Counted from the stretch's first letter, positions 33,001 through 48,000 are shown. The stretch: 64,000 nucleotides of DNA from Eutreptiella sp. 'Long Island Sound 2002' (GCA_964036045.1 OZ038381.1:161390283-161454282); one strand, 5' to 3'. Notes: a model not told the origin generated them from the letters alone. Program-made: numbers and translations.

Positions 33001-36000
33001 ATTGTCATCTTGGTGTTTCACTTTTTGACATGAAGGTACGTCTCGTCTTATAGGCCACTGGCGAGCCAAATTTCTTTCTGCGCTTTGTGCTGTCTGCCTC
33101 TTCTGCAGACGTGCAATAGCCCAGCATTCCTTCGGGGGCATCCCCTCGCCCTCAGTTAGTGTGCGAAGGGCTGGGGCGACTCTCCCTCTGCCTTGTGTTG
33201 GTGTCCACTGGCGGTGGGACCAAACCTAGCCCTGAGTGGGTGCGCACACAGGTGGGAAACCTGCCCCTCCCCGTACTGTGCGTAGGGATGGGGACACTGC
33301 CCTCCTCCTCAGGCACATGTACATAGGGGCGGGCCACTAGCCCTCCGCCCTGCGATGGTGTGCGCGGCGGTGGTGAAGTTGTTCCTCTGCTCTGTGCTGG
33401 TGTGCGCTGGGGTGGGTAGCCTTCCCTCTAGAGTGGGCGGAAGTCAGCGGAGGGCGTCCGGACCCCCCCCCCCCCTCCTGTCCATCCCCCGGGGCTAACA
33501 CCAGCCCTTGGCGAGCAGGCAGCCAGCTCACCCGACTCATCCCCCGATCCGTGGGGGGGCTGGACAATCCTTCTCATTGGTGCTTGTAGAAGGGCGGGGG
33601 GGGGGGAGGAAAGAGGGACCATCCTCCGGGTACCATCGGGGTCCAGGTTCTTCGACGGCCGAAGGGGGTGGGGAGGAGAGCAAAGGCAGTGGAAAGGTAG
33701 CTTGAGGGTAGGGGGATGGGGGGGAGGGGGGGGCGGACATGGGCACGTGGGCAAAACATGAAGGGACACGTGTGCGAGAGCACCCAAATAGGGCACAAGC
33801 GCAGGGACCTACGGAAGGAGACACACTGGCCCTTAAGTGCTCTACAACCTATACTGCAATGTGATGTGCTTTGCTATGCTGTGTTGTGCTGTGCTGCGAT
33901 CTCCTGTACTGCGATGTGCTGTGTTGTGTTCTACTGCAATGTCATGTCATGTCATGTCATGTCATGGAGCGCTAGAGCCATCGTCCGCTGGTCCGCCCAG
34001 TGGGCGTCCATCGGCAGAACGTCTAGCCGTCACACACACACGCACTCCGATGGAATGGGCCCCATGTGAGGGGGGCCCGAGAGCGCCATGCATGGCGCGA
34101 AGGAGAGAGGTGCCCGGACCAAGCTAGGCCCACCACGGGCATGCGAGCGGGCGCTCAGGGACACCAGTCCCGCCGACAGGCCCCGGCTTTCTAGGGACTG
34201 GTGGGTTTCACCTTAGATGGAATGGGCCCCAGGTGAGGGGGGGCCGAGAGCACCATGCATGGCGCGAAGGAGAGAGGCGCCCGGACCAAGCTAGGCCCAC
34301 CACGGGCAGGCGAGCGCACGCTCAGAGACACCAGTCCCGCCGACAGGCCCTGGCTTTCTGGGATCTGGTGGGTCTCGCCTTAGACAGTCAACGCGCGCAC
34401 TCGAGGCACACTTGGTGAGGCAGTGGTGCGTCTGCCCCTCGCAGGCTGCACCGCTGACCCCGGGGGGCACCCAGCGTGGGTGGCGGCGGCGTCGGCCGGC
34501 CTGACTTGGTTCTACTGCAATGTCCTGTACTGCGAGGTGTTGTGCTGTGCTATGCTGTGATGTGCTGTACTGCGATGTGCTATGCTGTGGTGTGCTGTGT
34601 TGCGCTGTGCTGTGGTGTGTTGTACTGTGCTGTACTATGGTGTAATGTGCTGTGCCTTGCTGTGCTATGCTGTACTGCGATGTCTTGTGCTGTGCTGTGC
34701 TGTGCTGCGCTGTGCTGTCCTGTGCAGTAATGTGTTGTGTTGTGTTGTGCTGTGCTATGCTGTGGTGTGCTGTGCTGTACTGCATTGTGCTGTAATGCGA
34801 TGTGCTGTGCTGTGCTGTATTGTATTGTGCTGCGATGTGCTGTGCTACACTGTGCTGTGCTGCATTACATTGTACAGTGTTGTGCTGTGTTGTGCTGTGT
34901 TAGGGCGTAGGGTCAATCACATGGCATCCTTTGGAGTTAAGGGTTGTGCGTGTGCCTTGTACCACGCCTCCCGCGCACCTTGCCTGCACCGCCTTCCACC
35001 TCCACTACCCTGCATTCGCCCAAATCCCCCCGCTAAGGGGGTCCCCCACGTGCCTTAGGGGTGTCTGCTACCTAGGGTTGAGGGCTAGGGAGGGGACACC
35101 CGAGCCAAAGGGACAGTCCCCCCTATGCCTGGGTCATGCATGGGGTCCGTGGAGAGGGCACCTCAGCATGTGTGTCTGCATGCGAGCAGTAATCGAGGTT
35201 GGCCCCACCCATCCTTGTGCTGAGTCCTCACACCGTACCCTACCGCCATCCACTCTTAGGCCTAGAACAGCCCACTGTTGATGACGATGGCAATGTCCAA
35301 GATTCTCTGATCGCATTGGAGTGTTTGTGTGGAGGCTACAAAAGGTTGACGGGGTGCCTGCCAGAACGTCCCCAGGGCCCCAGTGACAAGTGTGACGAGC
35401 GTGTTTACGAAGCCCGACTGGAGATGATCATGCTGCCTGCCATTAAAGGGTTACTGGACAAGAAGTGGGATTATTTTGGAAAGCCAATTTTCAAAAGAAA
35501 GCGCCGTTTTTTTTTCGTAGTCCAGATCCTCTGGACCATCTCTGTCGTCATTCCCAACCACTACCGCAGCAAACCCACCAATCTCTCAGAGGTAATGCCG
35601 TCTCCTCCCCTTGAACCCTTACCCATGCCTCCATGCTTTACTATTCCAAAGCAACGTTCAAAAGTTGGGGTTTGGGTTCACCTTGTGCAACCACAGTTGG
35701 CCATGTTACACCTCTAGAGCGCTCCATAACATCCTGTGGGGAGGTTCACATGGGTGAAACTGAATTGTCAACAGTTGGGGTACCCACCCCCGAAATGACA
35801 ACCCCCCCTACCAAATGATACCCCACTGGCCCAAAGAATACCAATAGCTCCCCCCTGCAACCCTTGATTTGGGAGCCAAACAGTGACAGCCCCATTCGCT
35901 CCTCAAAGGGCATTGACAATATTGAACAAGCAGGCAATGTTACATGGCACCCACAGTTTGCAACCACTTGTGACCAAAGCTGAGGCACAGTTCCTTCTTT

Positions 36001-39000
36001 GGGGACCCCGAGATGGCAGGGGTGTGGCTTTTTTCATTCCTTTCCGCTCTGGGGACCCTGCGACAGGAGTGGTTATGTGGCTTTTTGGATTCCTTCCTGA
36101 TTCGGGGACCTTGATATGGCAGGGGTGATGTAGCTTTTTTGAGTCCTGCATCGTCCCCCTCCATTCCTGCCATGCAAGGGGAATAATGTGGAGTGGAGGA
36201 AGGAAATTTCACCTCCCTGGATAACCCTGTCTCTTCCTCCAAGTACATCGAGTGAGTGCAAACCCCTTCCGGAGTGCACCAAATTTGTGGCAAGTGCTGA
36301 GAAGCATCTGCGTATGTGAATATGTTTCAAATGGTACGCAGTGCCTCCAAGGCACCCTGGGAGGCTGAAGGTCAGTTGAAAAATGACCCAGAAGCTTGCA
36401 CAAATGTGCAATTCGATTTGCAAAAAAATATTGCAGCAATGTGTGAAGTCAACCCAAAGGCAAGACAACCACACATTGGAGATGGTAAGGGCAATTTGAT
36501 CTTCAAGTGTGTGTTTTGTCACCCTTGTATGGTTGTCTTGCCTGTTCTTAAGCCCAACTGGCCAAGGGTAGGGTACATAGGTAGGGTGGGTATCTTCGGG
36601 AAATGGAGAGGCGCCGTTTGACGGCGCAAGAAGAAGGTCTTACTGTCCACACCTCCCGCTGCCCTATTATAGGTGCTTCACAAACATACTCTTCTTGCAA
36701 CCTCTTTCAGTAAGCACCCATGCTGTCTTCTCTTATATGATATTAATCAAGGTTGTGTCCTTTGCCTCCATGACATCTTCGACCGGCCATTTTCATGAAG
36801 GTACCGAGGGGATGGAGATTGCAGACCACTTTTTATTGATGCAGGCTGGGTCCCTCTTCATTTGAGGTTGTTACTAGCTATAACACATGCATAGCTGTCT
36901 AGCCTTTTTTTTTATGCCAATCCTCCCGAACCTCCCAACGTCCCTGTTGCCAACCTCTTTTGATAAGCCTTCATGTCGTCTTTTTGACATGGAGGCTTAG
37001 GTAAGTCGTATGGCTTTTTTTTTTCAACCTTAAGTCCTTTTTTTTTGTGTGTGTCAACCCCCCGAGGGGGGGGGGGTGGACTCCGAGGGTCCTAGCACGC
37101 CAACTACCCCCCCCCCCCTGGGGGCCTTTGGCCAACAGTTAGTTGCCAAAGGTGCCGCCCTCAGGAGTCCATGGGCACTAAAGGCGCCCGACGCTCCATG
37201 GGCACCAAAGCCGCCCAAAGGAAAATTTTGTCCACTTTGCACCCCAGCACTATCCTTAAACCCAACCCTGACCCTAACACCCACCCCCAACCCTCAACCT
37301 AGTCCTAACCCAAAACCTACACCTACCCCTACCCCTAGCTCTAGCCCTAAGCCTAGCCCTAGCCCTAGCCCAAACCCTAGCCCTAACCCTAGCCCTGGCT
37401 CTAACTCTCGGCAAGGGTCGGAGTTATTAAGGTCAGGGTTAGGTTTAGGGTAATGGTATGGTTAGAGGGAGGGCAAGGGGAGGTAAGGGGAGTTTGTGAT
37501 GGACCTGCCTTGGGGGCATGTAACCCCCCGAATTGCCGCACCTAGACCCCCCCCCCACCCAACCCTCCTGGACCCCCCCCCCCGGGGCAAAAGCCCCCCC
37601 TAGATGCCCCTCCCAAGACCCCCCCTCCCAAGCCCCCCCCCCCCCAAGAGGCCTCCAGCCAACGGTTAGTTGGGGGGTAGTTGGTGTCCAAAACCAAGGA
37701 GTCGCCCCCCCCCCCCCCGGTGTCAACTTTTTTTTGCGTCAACTTGTGCAAAAAAAAGGGTGGGGCAACAACCCAACAACAAAACGTAAGTTGTGCAGCT
37801 TTTCTTTCCTGTAAATGTTTTTTTAAAAAAAGTGAAAAGGTAGGGGCAACAAGGGTGTGTACACTTGCTGAATTTGTATGGCACCCCACATTAACCTTAA
37901 CGAAGGGATGCTGAGTCTATAAAGATTGTAGAGACACCTAAGACACCTCAAACACCTTCGTGTCGCTATGTGCCGTAATAAAAGTGCACAAAAGCTCATT
38001 GCCGCATTCTGGAAGGAGCCAAAGGGATGGAGAGTATAAACAGCTTGTATTAGTCCCGGCAAGTCCCTCTCAAAGGTGGCCACGTAGAGTATTCTACATT
38101 GTGGAGTCTTGCCCAACCTAGGGGGGCGCCTTAAGCGCAGTGCGCGCGCAGTGCGGGTGCGGTGCAACTATTTGGGCGTCTAGCCGTACTGGAGACCCAT
38201 ACTTTGTGATACTACGGGGCATCATTGTTGCCCCTGACGTAGGTTTGGATGCTTCTTCCACATTGGGGATATGGCATTTTTGGATTTTCACCCACTTTCA
38301 CCCATTTCCGCCCCGTTTCACACTTTTTTGCTCATCCCCACCATGGACTCCTACACTTTGGTGTGGGCCCTTGAGTTTGGGTGACAAACTCCCCGGTTTT
38401 TGCCTGACCACAGTCGAATGCCCTATGCGAGGCCGCATCACTGCTGATAAGGATGTGTGGTTGTACCACAACTGGAAACCGGAGTTTGACGTGGATTCCC
38501 TCCTACAAGCCACTTTGCCCCACGGTCCAGTGGAGGATGAGGTGGACACATATGAGGCCTTGGCACTAGCTGGTAGGGTGAGTGAGCTTTCAAATGCCGC
38601 CACTCCAAAGCATTCTGATTTTGTATTTAGTTGACAATTGAACAGAAAAGAAGACATGTGTGTGTCTTTCCGCATTTTGCATGATGTCTTATGTGAGGGG
38701 AAGGTAGCTTGCATTTGTCTTTAGCTAGGGCAGTTTGGGTGACCTAAATTTGGGGGCATTTGAAAGGGGTGTGCCTTGGGGTTCTTTCGGGAGGACCTGC
38801 TCTAACAGTAGCGCGCACTGCGCGCGCAGTGCAAGGATTCCCCCTAGGTACCTCACCTCTACCCCGCTTGACCAGATGGGCTAGCTAGGTTATCCCCCCA
38901 AGTGGCCAAAAATGCTATCCCCATGAGCCAACTGGATGACCTCCCGCATTTCCTTGTCCCCTGCCTGCAATTGGTGTAGGGTTTGTGTTGGTAAGGAGTG

Positions 39001-42000
39001 CAACATGGTACGAGAGGTGAGTCGGCCCAAGGGTAGCGAGGTTGCTTGCTTGTGCAGGTGGTGTATGACCCCCTAGTTGGCCAAGATCTTCATGATTGAT
39101 GTCAACATGGCTGTTTTTGTGTCATGTTACAGGCTCCAAATCTGATTTTGAGTGCATCTATGCCGTTGTGGTTCCAGCACTTGCGTCAATCGTTTCCACG
39201 CCTATGCCAATACACATTGGGAGTCTAGCTCGGCTGAGAATGCTTAGAATGCAAGAATCGGTCAAAGTGCCCCCCCCCCCCCCCCATTCTATTCTACCAT
39301 ATCCTGTCAATGCCCCCTTCCCCCCCCTTAGTTTATCCAATGGTCTCGTCCCAGGTTTCATTCAATCAATGCATTCAAAGCCAAAGTCAAAATTAATGTC
39401 ATTTGGATGCTTATTCTTTTCCCGGCATGCCCAGCTTTGTGTTCTTTTGGCAGCGCCATGGCTTGTGGCTTTGCAAATGAGCCATGCCGCTATTACATTA
39501 CTCCACACATGCCACGTTGCTTACACCACGACATATGCACACCTCTAATTGAAGCAAGCAGGGGCACCCTTTTGCAACGCATCCACCATGCACATGGGGG
39601 GCGGGATCGAAGAGAATATGGGATTGGGAGAGCACACACACAGCTCCCTTGTTCCGATTTGGCATCGAGCCACAGAGGGCAAGGGGCCTATTGCGTTGCC
39701 AAATAGCAAGCATGCATTAGAATGGCTGACAACCACGGGAGGAAGGGCCCCCTCCCCTTGCCCCCCCCCCCTCCTCTTGGACCCCCCAAGCCTGCGCTTC
39801 TAAGACTTTGTGCATGCCGGAAAAGCTGTCTCATGGCCTGCGGTCGTGGACACCGTGTGTCATGTCTTCTGTTGTGTTGTTTCATGTTGCAGGCATTATG
39901 GAACGTTTTCTTGTCGTGAACAATTTTTTGCTCAATATAACCACCTCATCAAAATTGTGATGTATTTCCTATGGACCAATAGTGTTGTTGGCAAAGTCAA
40001 AGGCACGATTTACATTTAGACACAGAAGACAATGTCTTCCCTCATTAGCACTGCTCGTATGCAATAGCAGAGGGCCTTCATTGTTGGTGCATGGGAGAGT
40101 TGACCAGTGCTTCATTTTGCCACATCGCCTACAGCTATTACATGTTTTTGTGGAAGCAATTTTTTTTGCATTGCTTCCTCACCGCACCAATTTGTACGAC
40201 GTGTTCTAAGCATTTTGCAAAGAGTGTTTTCAAAACAACCACAAGTTGGGCAACTTGCTATTGCTATTGCAAGCAATTGTAGCAACATTTTCACCACTCC
40301 TATGAAGCAGACCACCACCATTGCTACCGTGCGTGCATGCACAAACTCACCCATGGAGGTTGCCAAGGAATGTTGGCAGATTGATTTTCAACAGCTTACT
40401 ACTTGCATCTTAGTGTGGCAGGTTTTTGAAACAGTGTACACTGCAATTGAAGTACAATGAGGCACAGGATGTTGGTTTTGTGGTGGGAATGTGGTGGCAA
40501 AAAAGGATGATACTGTGTGTGGCATTTGCCACTTTTTTGGGATGTTAAAACCCAAACCTGGAGCATTCTACAAGGGTTGCTGTTTCAAATTTGTATGAGT
40601 GCGCAAAATATGGCATTTGGCTCAGCCAACACATGGAAGTGCTGGTCCCTCCCATCAGCTTGCACGGGCTAGAACCGTTGTGAGGACAATGCTCACTGTG
40701 AAACTGAGACAAATTCAATGGAATGTTGTACCCTCCCCACATGTCCGCATGGGCTCTGACTGCTCTCGACAATATGATCTCCAGGTAGTTGTGAACAGCA
40801 GTATGTTGTCACCTCTTATAGAAGGAACATAGCCGTAGCATACCTCTTTCCAACTTGTGTTGACATGTGCTTGTCGAGGCATGTGTTTCTGCAATTGGAA
40901 GTGATATGTGTTGCTGTGCGCTCTGTGTGTGTGTGTTGGTGGTATGTGTATTGTGCGTGTGTTGCGTGAGGGTAGTAGGGGACCCTCCAAGGGTTGTTGG
41001 AGGTGGTGGTTGCATGCCCTGGTGTTGCACCCCCCTTCCTCCCCTGTTCTGCTTCCTGTTGTTGTAGGCTTGTGCTCCCGGTGGGGACCTTAGACCGCCA
41101 CCTACACCTTCTGTGAGGCGCACCCGGATGCTGCCTAGGGGTATCTCAAGAGGGGTGGGGGGGTCAGCCCAGATGCCCCCTCCCCCCCCGCCCCAGATCC
41201 CTCCCACCCCCCTCCTCTATTCTAATTCATGCTTGCCAGACAGTGACCTTCAGGAACCAGGGGTAGGGCAGGCTACTGGTCAAAGTGACCGTAGACCTCT
41301 GAGGGAGGGGTGGGGAGGAAGGGTGCACCACAGGACTGGGACAGGGCCACCAGAACTGTGGGGCAGGGAGATCCCAGGCGTGTAGCTAGCAAGCCGCTAG
41401 CCTGGGTAAACTGCTGAACCACTACAGGGGGCCATATGGGGGTGCAGGATGGGGCAGCGTGGAGGAGGGGAGACAGTAACTTCGGAACCAAAACTGAGAT
41501 TTGCGCCATGGCCGGCAGGGCGTGCGCAAAATCAGCATCCAAGCAGGTTGCAGGGGCTGAATCAGGCTGCACCATCCGACACTCATTCCTGCCTGGGAAA
41601 ACGTAGCTCGGACACGAAGCAGCAAGAAGTTCTGCTGAAAGAAGTCCTGGCCACAGTGGTGAGCACTCATGTGCCCGCTGAGGCCGCAGCACCAATGTTG
41701 GGCAGTATGCCAATACACATGAGAAGAGAAGCAAAGAGATTGTTCTTGGTCCCCAGTCCTGTTAAACCAGGGACATTTCACATATTTCCGGCACCCTGAG
41801 AGCAGGGGGAAACAAACATCGGTGCTTGCAGAGACCACGCAAACTAATACACTCGATAAATTCCTTCCTGTGCCTCCGGTGCAAAAGAGTGAGCATGAGC
41901 GGAGCATGAACGGACATTGCGCAGAGCCCACCTACACCTGTGCACCCAAATGAGGGATCATATTCACCACTGAGTTCCTTGGATGGGCCACATGCACCCC

Positions 42001-45000
42001 TGAGCCATGCCCGTTCATCAAATACTGTGCAGCCAGCAAAGAGGCATCCATGTCTAGCAAACATTGCATGAGGGGGGTGATGGGGCATTACTGCACATCA
42101 CAATGTACAAGACACACAAAGTACACTTGCAGTATGCAACTGCAGCCCTCAGGTTGCTGGCAAACACCAGAGCTTGTCCCTAAAAACTGTACTTTGCACC
42201 GCACAAAGCATGGTTGAAAAAAGTGCAGTTTGTTGGGCTTCTCAAAGTTGGACAAGGCACATGGGACAATTCAAGTCCGTGAGAAGACAAGGGGTGGGGG
42301 ATCATGAGGTTTCCACTTGGTGTTTGGTGGTTTGTTTCCGGCACGTGTTGCTACTGCTGCTGATGCTTACTGCTGCAGCTGTTTCATGAGGACATTCTAG
42401 ATTGTGCTGAAAGTGCGTAACCATGGAGAATGATTGCATCCAGCCCTGAACATTTTGCATTTCGAGAATTGTAATTCCAAGGTTGTGTTATGTGAAGCAA
42501 GAATTGAGGGTGTTCGGAGGTTGCACTACAATCCACGCCCTGTCTCCTTCCATACATATCCGACCCTTCCCATGCACGTCACATCCCTCCCTTCTGCCCT
42601 GTTATCCCCTGGCCTGGCATTCTGCAGTTTCCCATCTCGAACGGATTCATCATTGCTGCAGAGGCCATCGTAGGGATCATGGTGCTGTTAAAACTAGTGG
42701 GAGAGGTCGTTGAGATTGCCAAAAGGGGGGTTAAGGCGTATTTCACTCAAATGCGGGGCTCCTCAGCCCTCGATAATGTAACCAGTCTATCCTTCAACTT
42801 GCTCTACCTGGTGGGCTTCATCTTTCGGCGTCTTGGACCCCTCAATCCGGCGTACTACCAAGTGGATGATGTGTGCCATGGCTTTGCAGCTTTGGTCGGT
42901 TGGATGACCATGTTTTTCTTTTTGCTAGGTCCTACTCCTTATCCTAAGCCCGACCCCGACCCGATCCTTGACACAACCCCAGTGCCAGGATATGCATTTC
43001 ATTTACCACAAACATACGTAAAGAGGAACGTCGGCTGTCCAGTGTAGTCCCAGGTGATGAATCCCCAATATGGCCCCGTAGCGTGTGCAAAATGGCACAT
43101 TTCAATACCCCATCCCATCTGCTGGGGTGCACTGGTACTGCACTGAGTAGGCTCTTGGGCTACGGTTCCAGGGTGGTCACACATTCTTCTGGCTTGAAAC
43201 ACCACCACATCACAGCACGGGAAAGCCGATACTCCATTCCCACACGCCCTTTCTGTGCTGAGTGAGTGGAAGATTCGGTGTGCCTTTTCCAAGGGCTCTG
43301 GCAGTGGTTTGTTGACAATTGGGTCAGTGTACAATATGAAAGCTGCCAGCTTCGAATCAGATGGCTCAACAACCCTGGCTGGGGCAGGCACAAATGAGGA
43401 TGTGGCTGGGGCAGGCACAAATGAGGATGTGGCTGGGGCAGGCATGTGGCCGTGGCCGTGGCCGTGGCCGTGGCTCTGGCTGTGGCTGTGGCTTAGAGTG
43501 TGGCTGGGGCTGTGGCTGCAGTGCTGGCTGTGACTGTGGCAGCGACTGTGGAAACCCCTGGTCTTTGCCTACCCACTCACACCCCGCTTTGGGTTCTAGA
43601 CCAGTCGGAACAGCGCGGCACGTTCTGATCCCTCCTGCATTTCGTGCATGAGGGTTTGCAGGGAGGCGGGCCAGTCATGTAAAAACCCTGTGAAGTGCTT
43701 TCAAAAAGTACACAGGATCCCCTTGCCTTTTGTAATAATAGGGTGCCCGCCTGCCTCGCTGTCATGTCCTCCAGCAGGTGAGACCAACGTTAAGCCCCCA
43801 CCAGGCACAGTTTCGAAACTCCTATTCCAGGGCTTCCACCACATTTTGCGGGGGAGGCAACCAGGACAGGGAACCAGAATGGAGGGGATGGGAGAGCGTG
43901 CGCATGGGAGGCAGCGGCAAAAAAGGGGATGGCATGGCCAGCCAGCCCCGTCGCTACCGCAACCGGCATCAGGTGGGGGGTGTCTCCCGCAGCCCAGATG
44001 GGCTGTTTGCGCAACAGGAGCCGAGCCCACCAGGGGCAGACCAGCCGTGAGGGTTAAAGGGACATATGGTGGACGGTCGGGACAAAGTGTGGAGGAGCAG
44101 GGCATCTGGGCCTCATTCACACGGAAACACAGCGAGGCAGTTTATGGACGGCCTGTGGACAGAGGCGCGTGGACAGCAAAAACAGTCAAACGACCCCGGC
44201 AACAACCAGCAGAACCTCAATACACCAACTCCTGGGCGCCACTGACGCGCAAACAGCACACCATGCCACATCCAGCACAGCCCCGGCACTGGGCTCCGCG
44301 AACGCGGAAATGACACCAGCAAGAGCACCGGCCGCAGCGGCCGACAGAAAGCAGAAACCCGACGCAACATGCGAAGGGAAGAACGGGTGACTGTCCAGGG
44401 CCCCGTAAAGAAACAACAACCAGACGGAATGTCGCACCAGGGGGGGGGGGGGGGGGGGGCTTAGCTCTGGTTCTGCTGTAAATCTGTCAGCAATTCCATA
44501 AACATTTATTATGAAACATTTTGCATAGTGTCCTGAAACGGACTGTGCCACCCGGTGAGCACACCATGATGTTCTACTTTGCACAAATCGTTCAAACTGG
44601 AAGTGAGAATCCTTTGCTTTGCCCCTGTCACCCAACCTTCCAAACTGTCCTTCGGATCAGGGCAGGACCGACACTTCCTTCCCGCCCATCTTGCACCAAC
44701 GTGACAAATGCACTCAACCGGGCGCCGCTTGCGGATGCATGAATTCATAGCCTGTTGCGTGCCACCGCCAACCATGGCAAGCATACGGTCCCCCTGCTGG
44801 GTCTTACCCACTGTTTTAGGTGCAGGGCCAAGTTTGCAGCAGCAGGCAAGGCAGAGTCATGATCCAGGAGAAAATCATCACTCTGCTCCAGTAAATCAGG
44901 TGCAATAGAGGCTTTCTGGTGGATACTTAAGGGGTATAGACTACAATTGCACCAATCTTGCCGCAAATGCTGCTGCTAGCATTTTCCACAGCGCCTGAAA

Positions 45001-48000
45001 GGGCCATCCTGTGGTTGTAGAGTGGAAGTTCCAGAAGCGGGAAGATTTGAAAAGCGCTTAGCCACCAAGCGCATCAAAGTGGTCTTGACCTCCCAGAATT
45101 GTGTCCCACCAGCAGGGCAAGGCCAAGATGAGCGCTGTTTTGTGGATGTGTTACAGCTGTTTGACAGCGTTTAACTCCTTGAGTGGGTGACTGCGTGGAG
45201 TGGAGAGGGGAGGGGGGTTCATGGGGCCCGGCGAACGGTGGGGGGTCCAATGTCCTGGCCATGCAAAATGATGGAACATCACTTGGGAAGCCCTTCTCTG
45301 GTGTTCTTGACGCGACTCTGGCGAGGTGCTTTTGCTGAAAGCAATAGAATAGACTTTCTGACATGTTTTGTGGCCAAACGACTCATCCCCAAAAGATGTT
45401 GCTATGGAGGCATATGATATGATATTATGGGATTTTCACTGGAAATTCTGGTTCAGAACTGGCAATTTTTGATCTTCTGCAATGGTCAGACTTCAAGGCT
45501 AAGCCTGGGCCCTTCTGGCAAACAAATCAGTCATGAAATGGGCAAGGCACCGTTACTGACATCAAATTTGTTCCCATTGATGCATATTTCAAGTGCTCAG
45601 CTTTCGCAGACTTTCGCCTGAACATGTGCTTATCACCTGTACATTGTCGGTCTTCTCCATTTTTTTTTGACTGCTTCAGGCTGTTTCAGGCCATTTGGGG
45701 CATCTTTGAATACTGATGTTCTATGTTTGGGCGGACGGTCATTTTTTTAGTCACCGCTGTGGGCCAATTATCCCTCCGGCCACCCATGCTGATCCCCATC
45801 ACTGCCCCATGCTATCCCCTGAAATACTGATCCCTCAGCCCCAATCCTTGTGACGCGCCTCCCACTCCCCGTAGGTCTGCGCCAGTTTGGGCCGTTTATC
45901 ATTATGATTAAGGAAATGCTCATAAATGACATGCGGCGGTTTGCTGCTGTGTATGTGTCGGTCCTTATGGGCTACACCATGTCCCTGTACTTGACCCTGG
46001 ACAACTTCAAAGAGCCTGGCCTAGCAAAGTTTTTTGAGCACATGAAGGAGTTGATGTTGTTGGGTACAGTGGGCGAATTGCCTGGGTCCATGGACGATTG
46101 GGACCGCAACAGGTGGATGGCTGAGATACTACTCTTCACGTACATCGTCTTTGTTGTGGTTTTATTGCTGAACTTGTTGATTGCGATGATGGGCAACACC
46201 TACACCAAAGTGGACGAGGCCGCCACAAGAAGGTGCAGATCAGGGATGGGTAATCAAAAATGTGCTGTTTTGCGCCCATAATGGGAGTTAGTTTTCGGGG
46301 GGGTCGTCACCAAATTTCTGGGGTAAATCCCGGGTGCGAACGGGTACAGGAAACACGTTTCGATTAACAACTCTCACGGGTTTGAGGCCCGAAACCAGTG
46401 CATCCCTGCTTAACCTCGATAAGGCTAGTGCAGCCGCTGCATGCCGCAGCAGGGCAAATTTTGGCATATTACCGCGCGCACGGGGGGGGGGGGGGGGGGC
46501 TGGTCCTTGTATCCTCCCCCCCCCCCAGCCCCCTCAAGTTTTGAGAGATAGTGGTGTGGGGGCCATGGCGCCACTGGCGCCGATTTTTTCTTTTTTTTTT
46601 GCATGCTTAGTTGAATATGTTTGGTCCTTGTTCTGCTTTCTTGAAGGGGGTAATATGCCTTTGGTCCTTGTTCTGCTTTCTTTGAAGGGGGTACTATGCC
46701 TTTGGTCCTTGTTCTGCTCCCTTTGTACAGCCCAGTGACACACCATGGCAACACTTGAGAAGTTGCTGAAGTGAGGGAATTGCATGGTGTCCAAGAAGCC
46801 CCCCCCCCCCCCCCGGCCGTACCACCAATGCCCCCCCCCCCCCCCCCCCCCTCCCGCCAACGCCCCCCCTGACCCCAAGTTTTGACAGATAGCGGGGATA
46901 TGGGTCGCATCAGGACCGGTTGTAGTCGCCCCCGCGTGACCGCGCGTATCTTAGTCAACAAGGTGTATTATTTTGTAATGTTAATTCCCGGTCTTTCTTC
47001 CCAACGTTCAACCTTTCCCCCCTTCTCCCCCCCAGGTCTCCAATCTGCACAACAGTTGTTGCATCATATATCAGTGAGATGATGAAAGAAGTAAAGTGAA
47101 ATGACTGGGGCAATACAAAATGCACCGCTGCTGGTAGCAAAGGGAATGGAACATGGATGACAGTCATTCGCCAGGCAAGTGGATGACAGGTTGTGGCGGT
47201 ACTTGCATGGTGCTTTCAAATTATGCCTTAACTCTATTCCATGAGCCAGCGGCTCAATGGGGAAGGGTATAGGCTGTCGAAAGCACTTTTGGAAGAATTC
47301 ATTTCTTGTGCGCTGTGCATGCTGAATTGCGGAGAGGCGGGGATGGATGCCATGCCCCAACTTCGGAGCTCGCCCCCCCCCCCCCCCCCGATGGCTGATG
47401 CCTCAATTTCAAAGACAATCACAAATCACAGCTCAGCAATGCACGATGCATGGCTCAGCAGGCTGATAAAGCAACCCAGTGAGATAGCAGAGATAGCCAG
47501 GACCTCCGTCCTTGTTCAAGGAGCATGATGGTTCAGTTCAGTGCAGCAAACCGCTTTTCTCTGCAGATTCCGCTAGCGCTGCAGGGGGCAACAATTTCGC
47601 TAGACTTCTCGGACCCTGATTCCCCTTCGGCCTCTAAGCACGCAGAGTCAACAGCCGCCACCAGGGGTCATCAATCGATGCCTTTCTACGCAGCGTAGAC
47701 AGGCTGCCTGCAGAGATTCTTCTTAGTTGCCCGTGGGGATTTATCTGTTATGGTCACAGGTGGTTAGCCATGGCGTATCCGGGATGGGGCAGCCCAGTAG
47801 TTGTAGAGCAACGCAGTACTGGTTGCTGTTAGCCATCTGTGACCCCCAACTGTAAGTCTATTGCTTTTACTTGTGCCCCCCAGCCCACCACAACGGCATG
47901 TCAAGCAGTCTTGTCCCAGCATTTTGTTTAATCAACTGCCACAAATGCGAATGCCGCCTATATCCTTAATATGTGCCCAACACGACCCACCCCAGGCATT

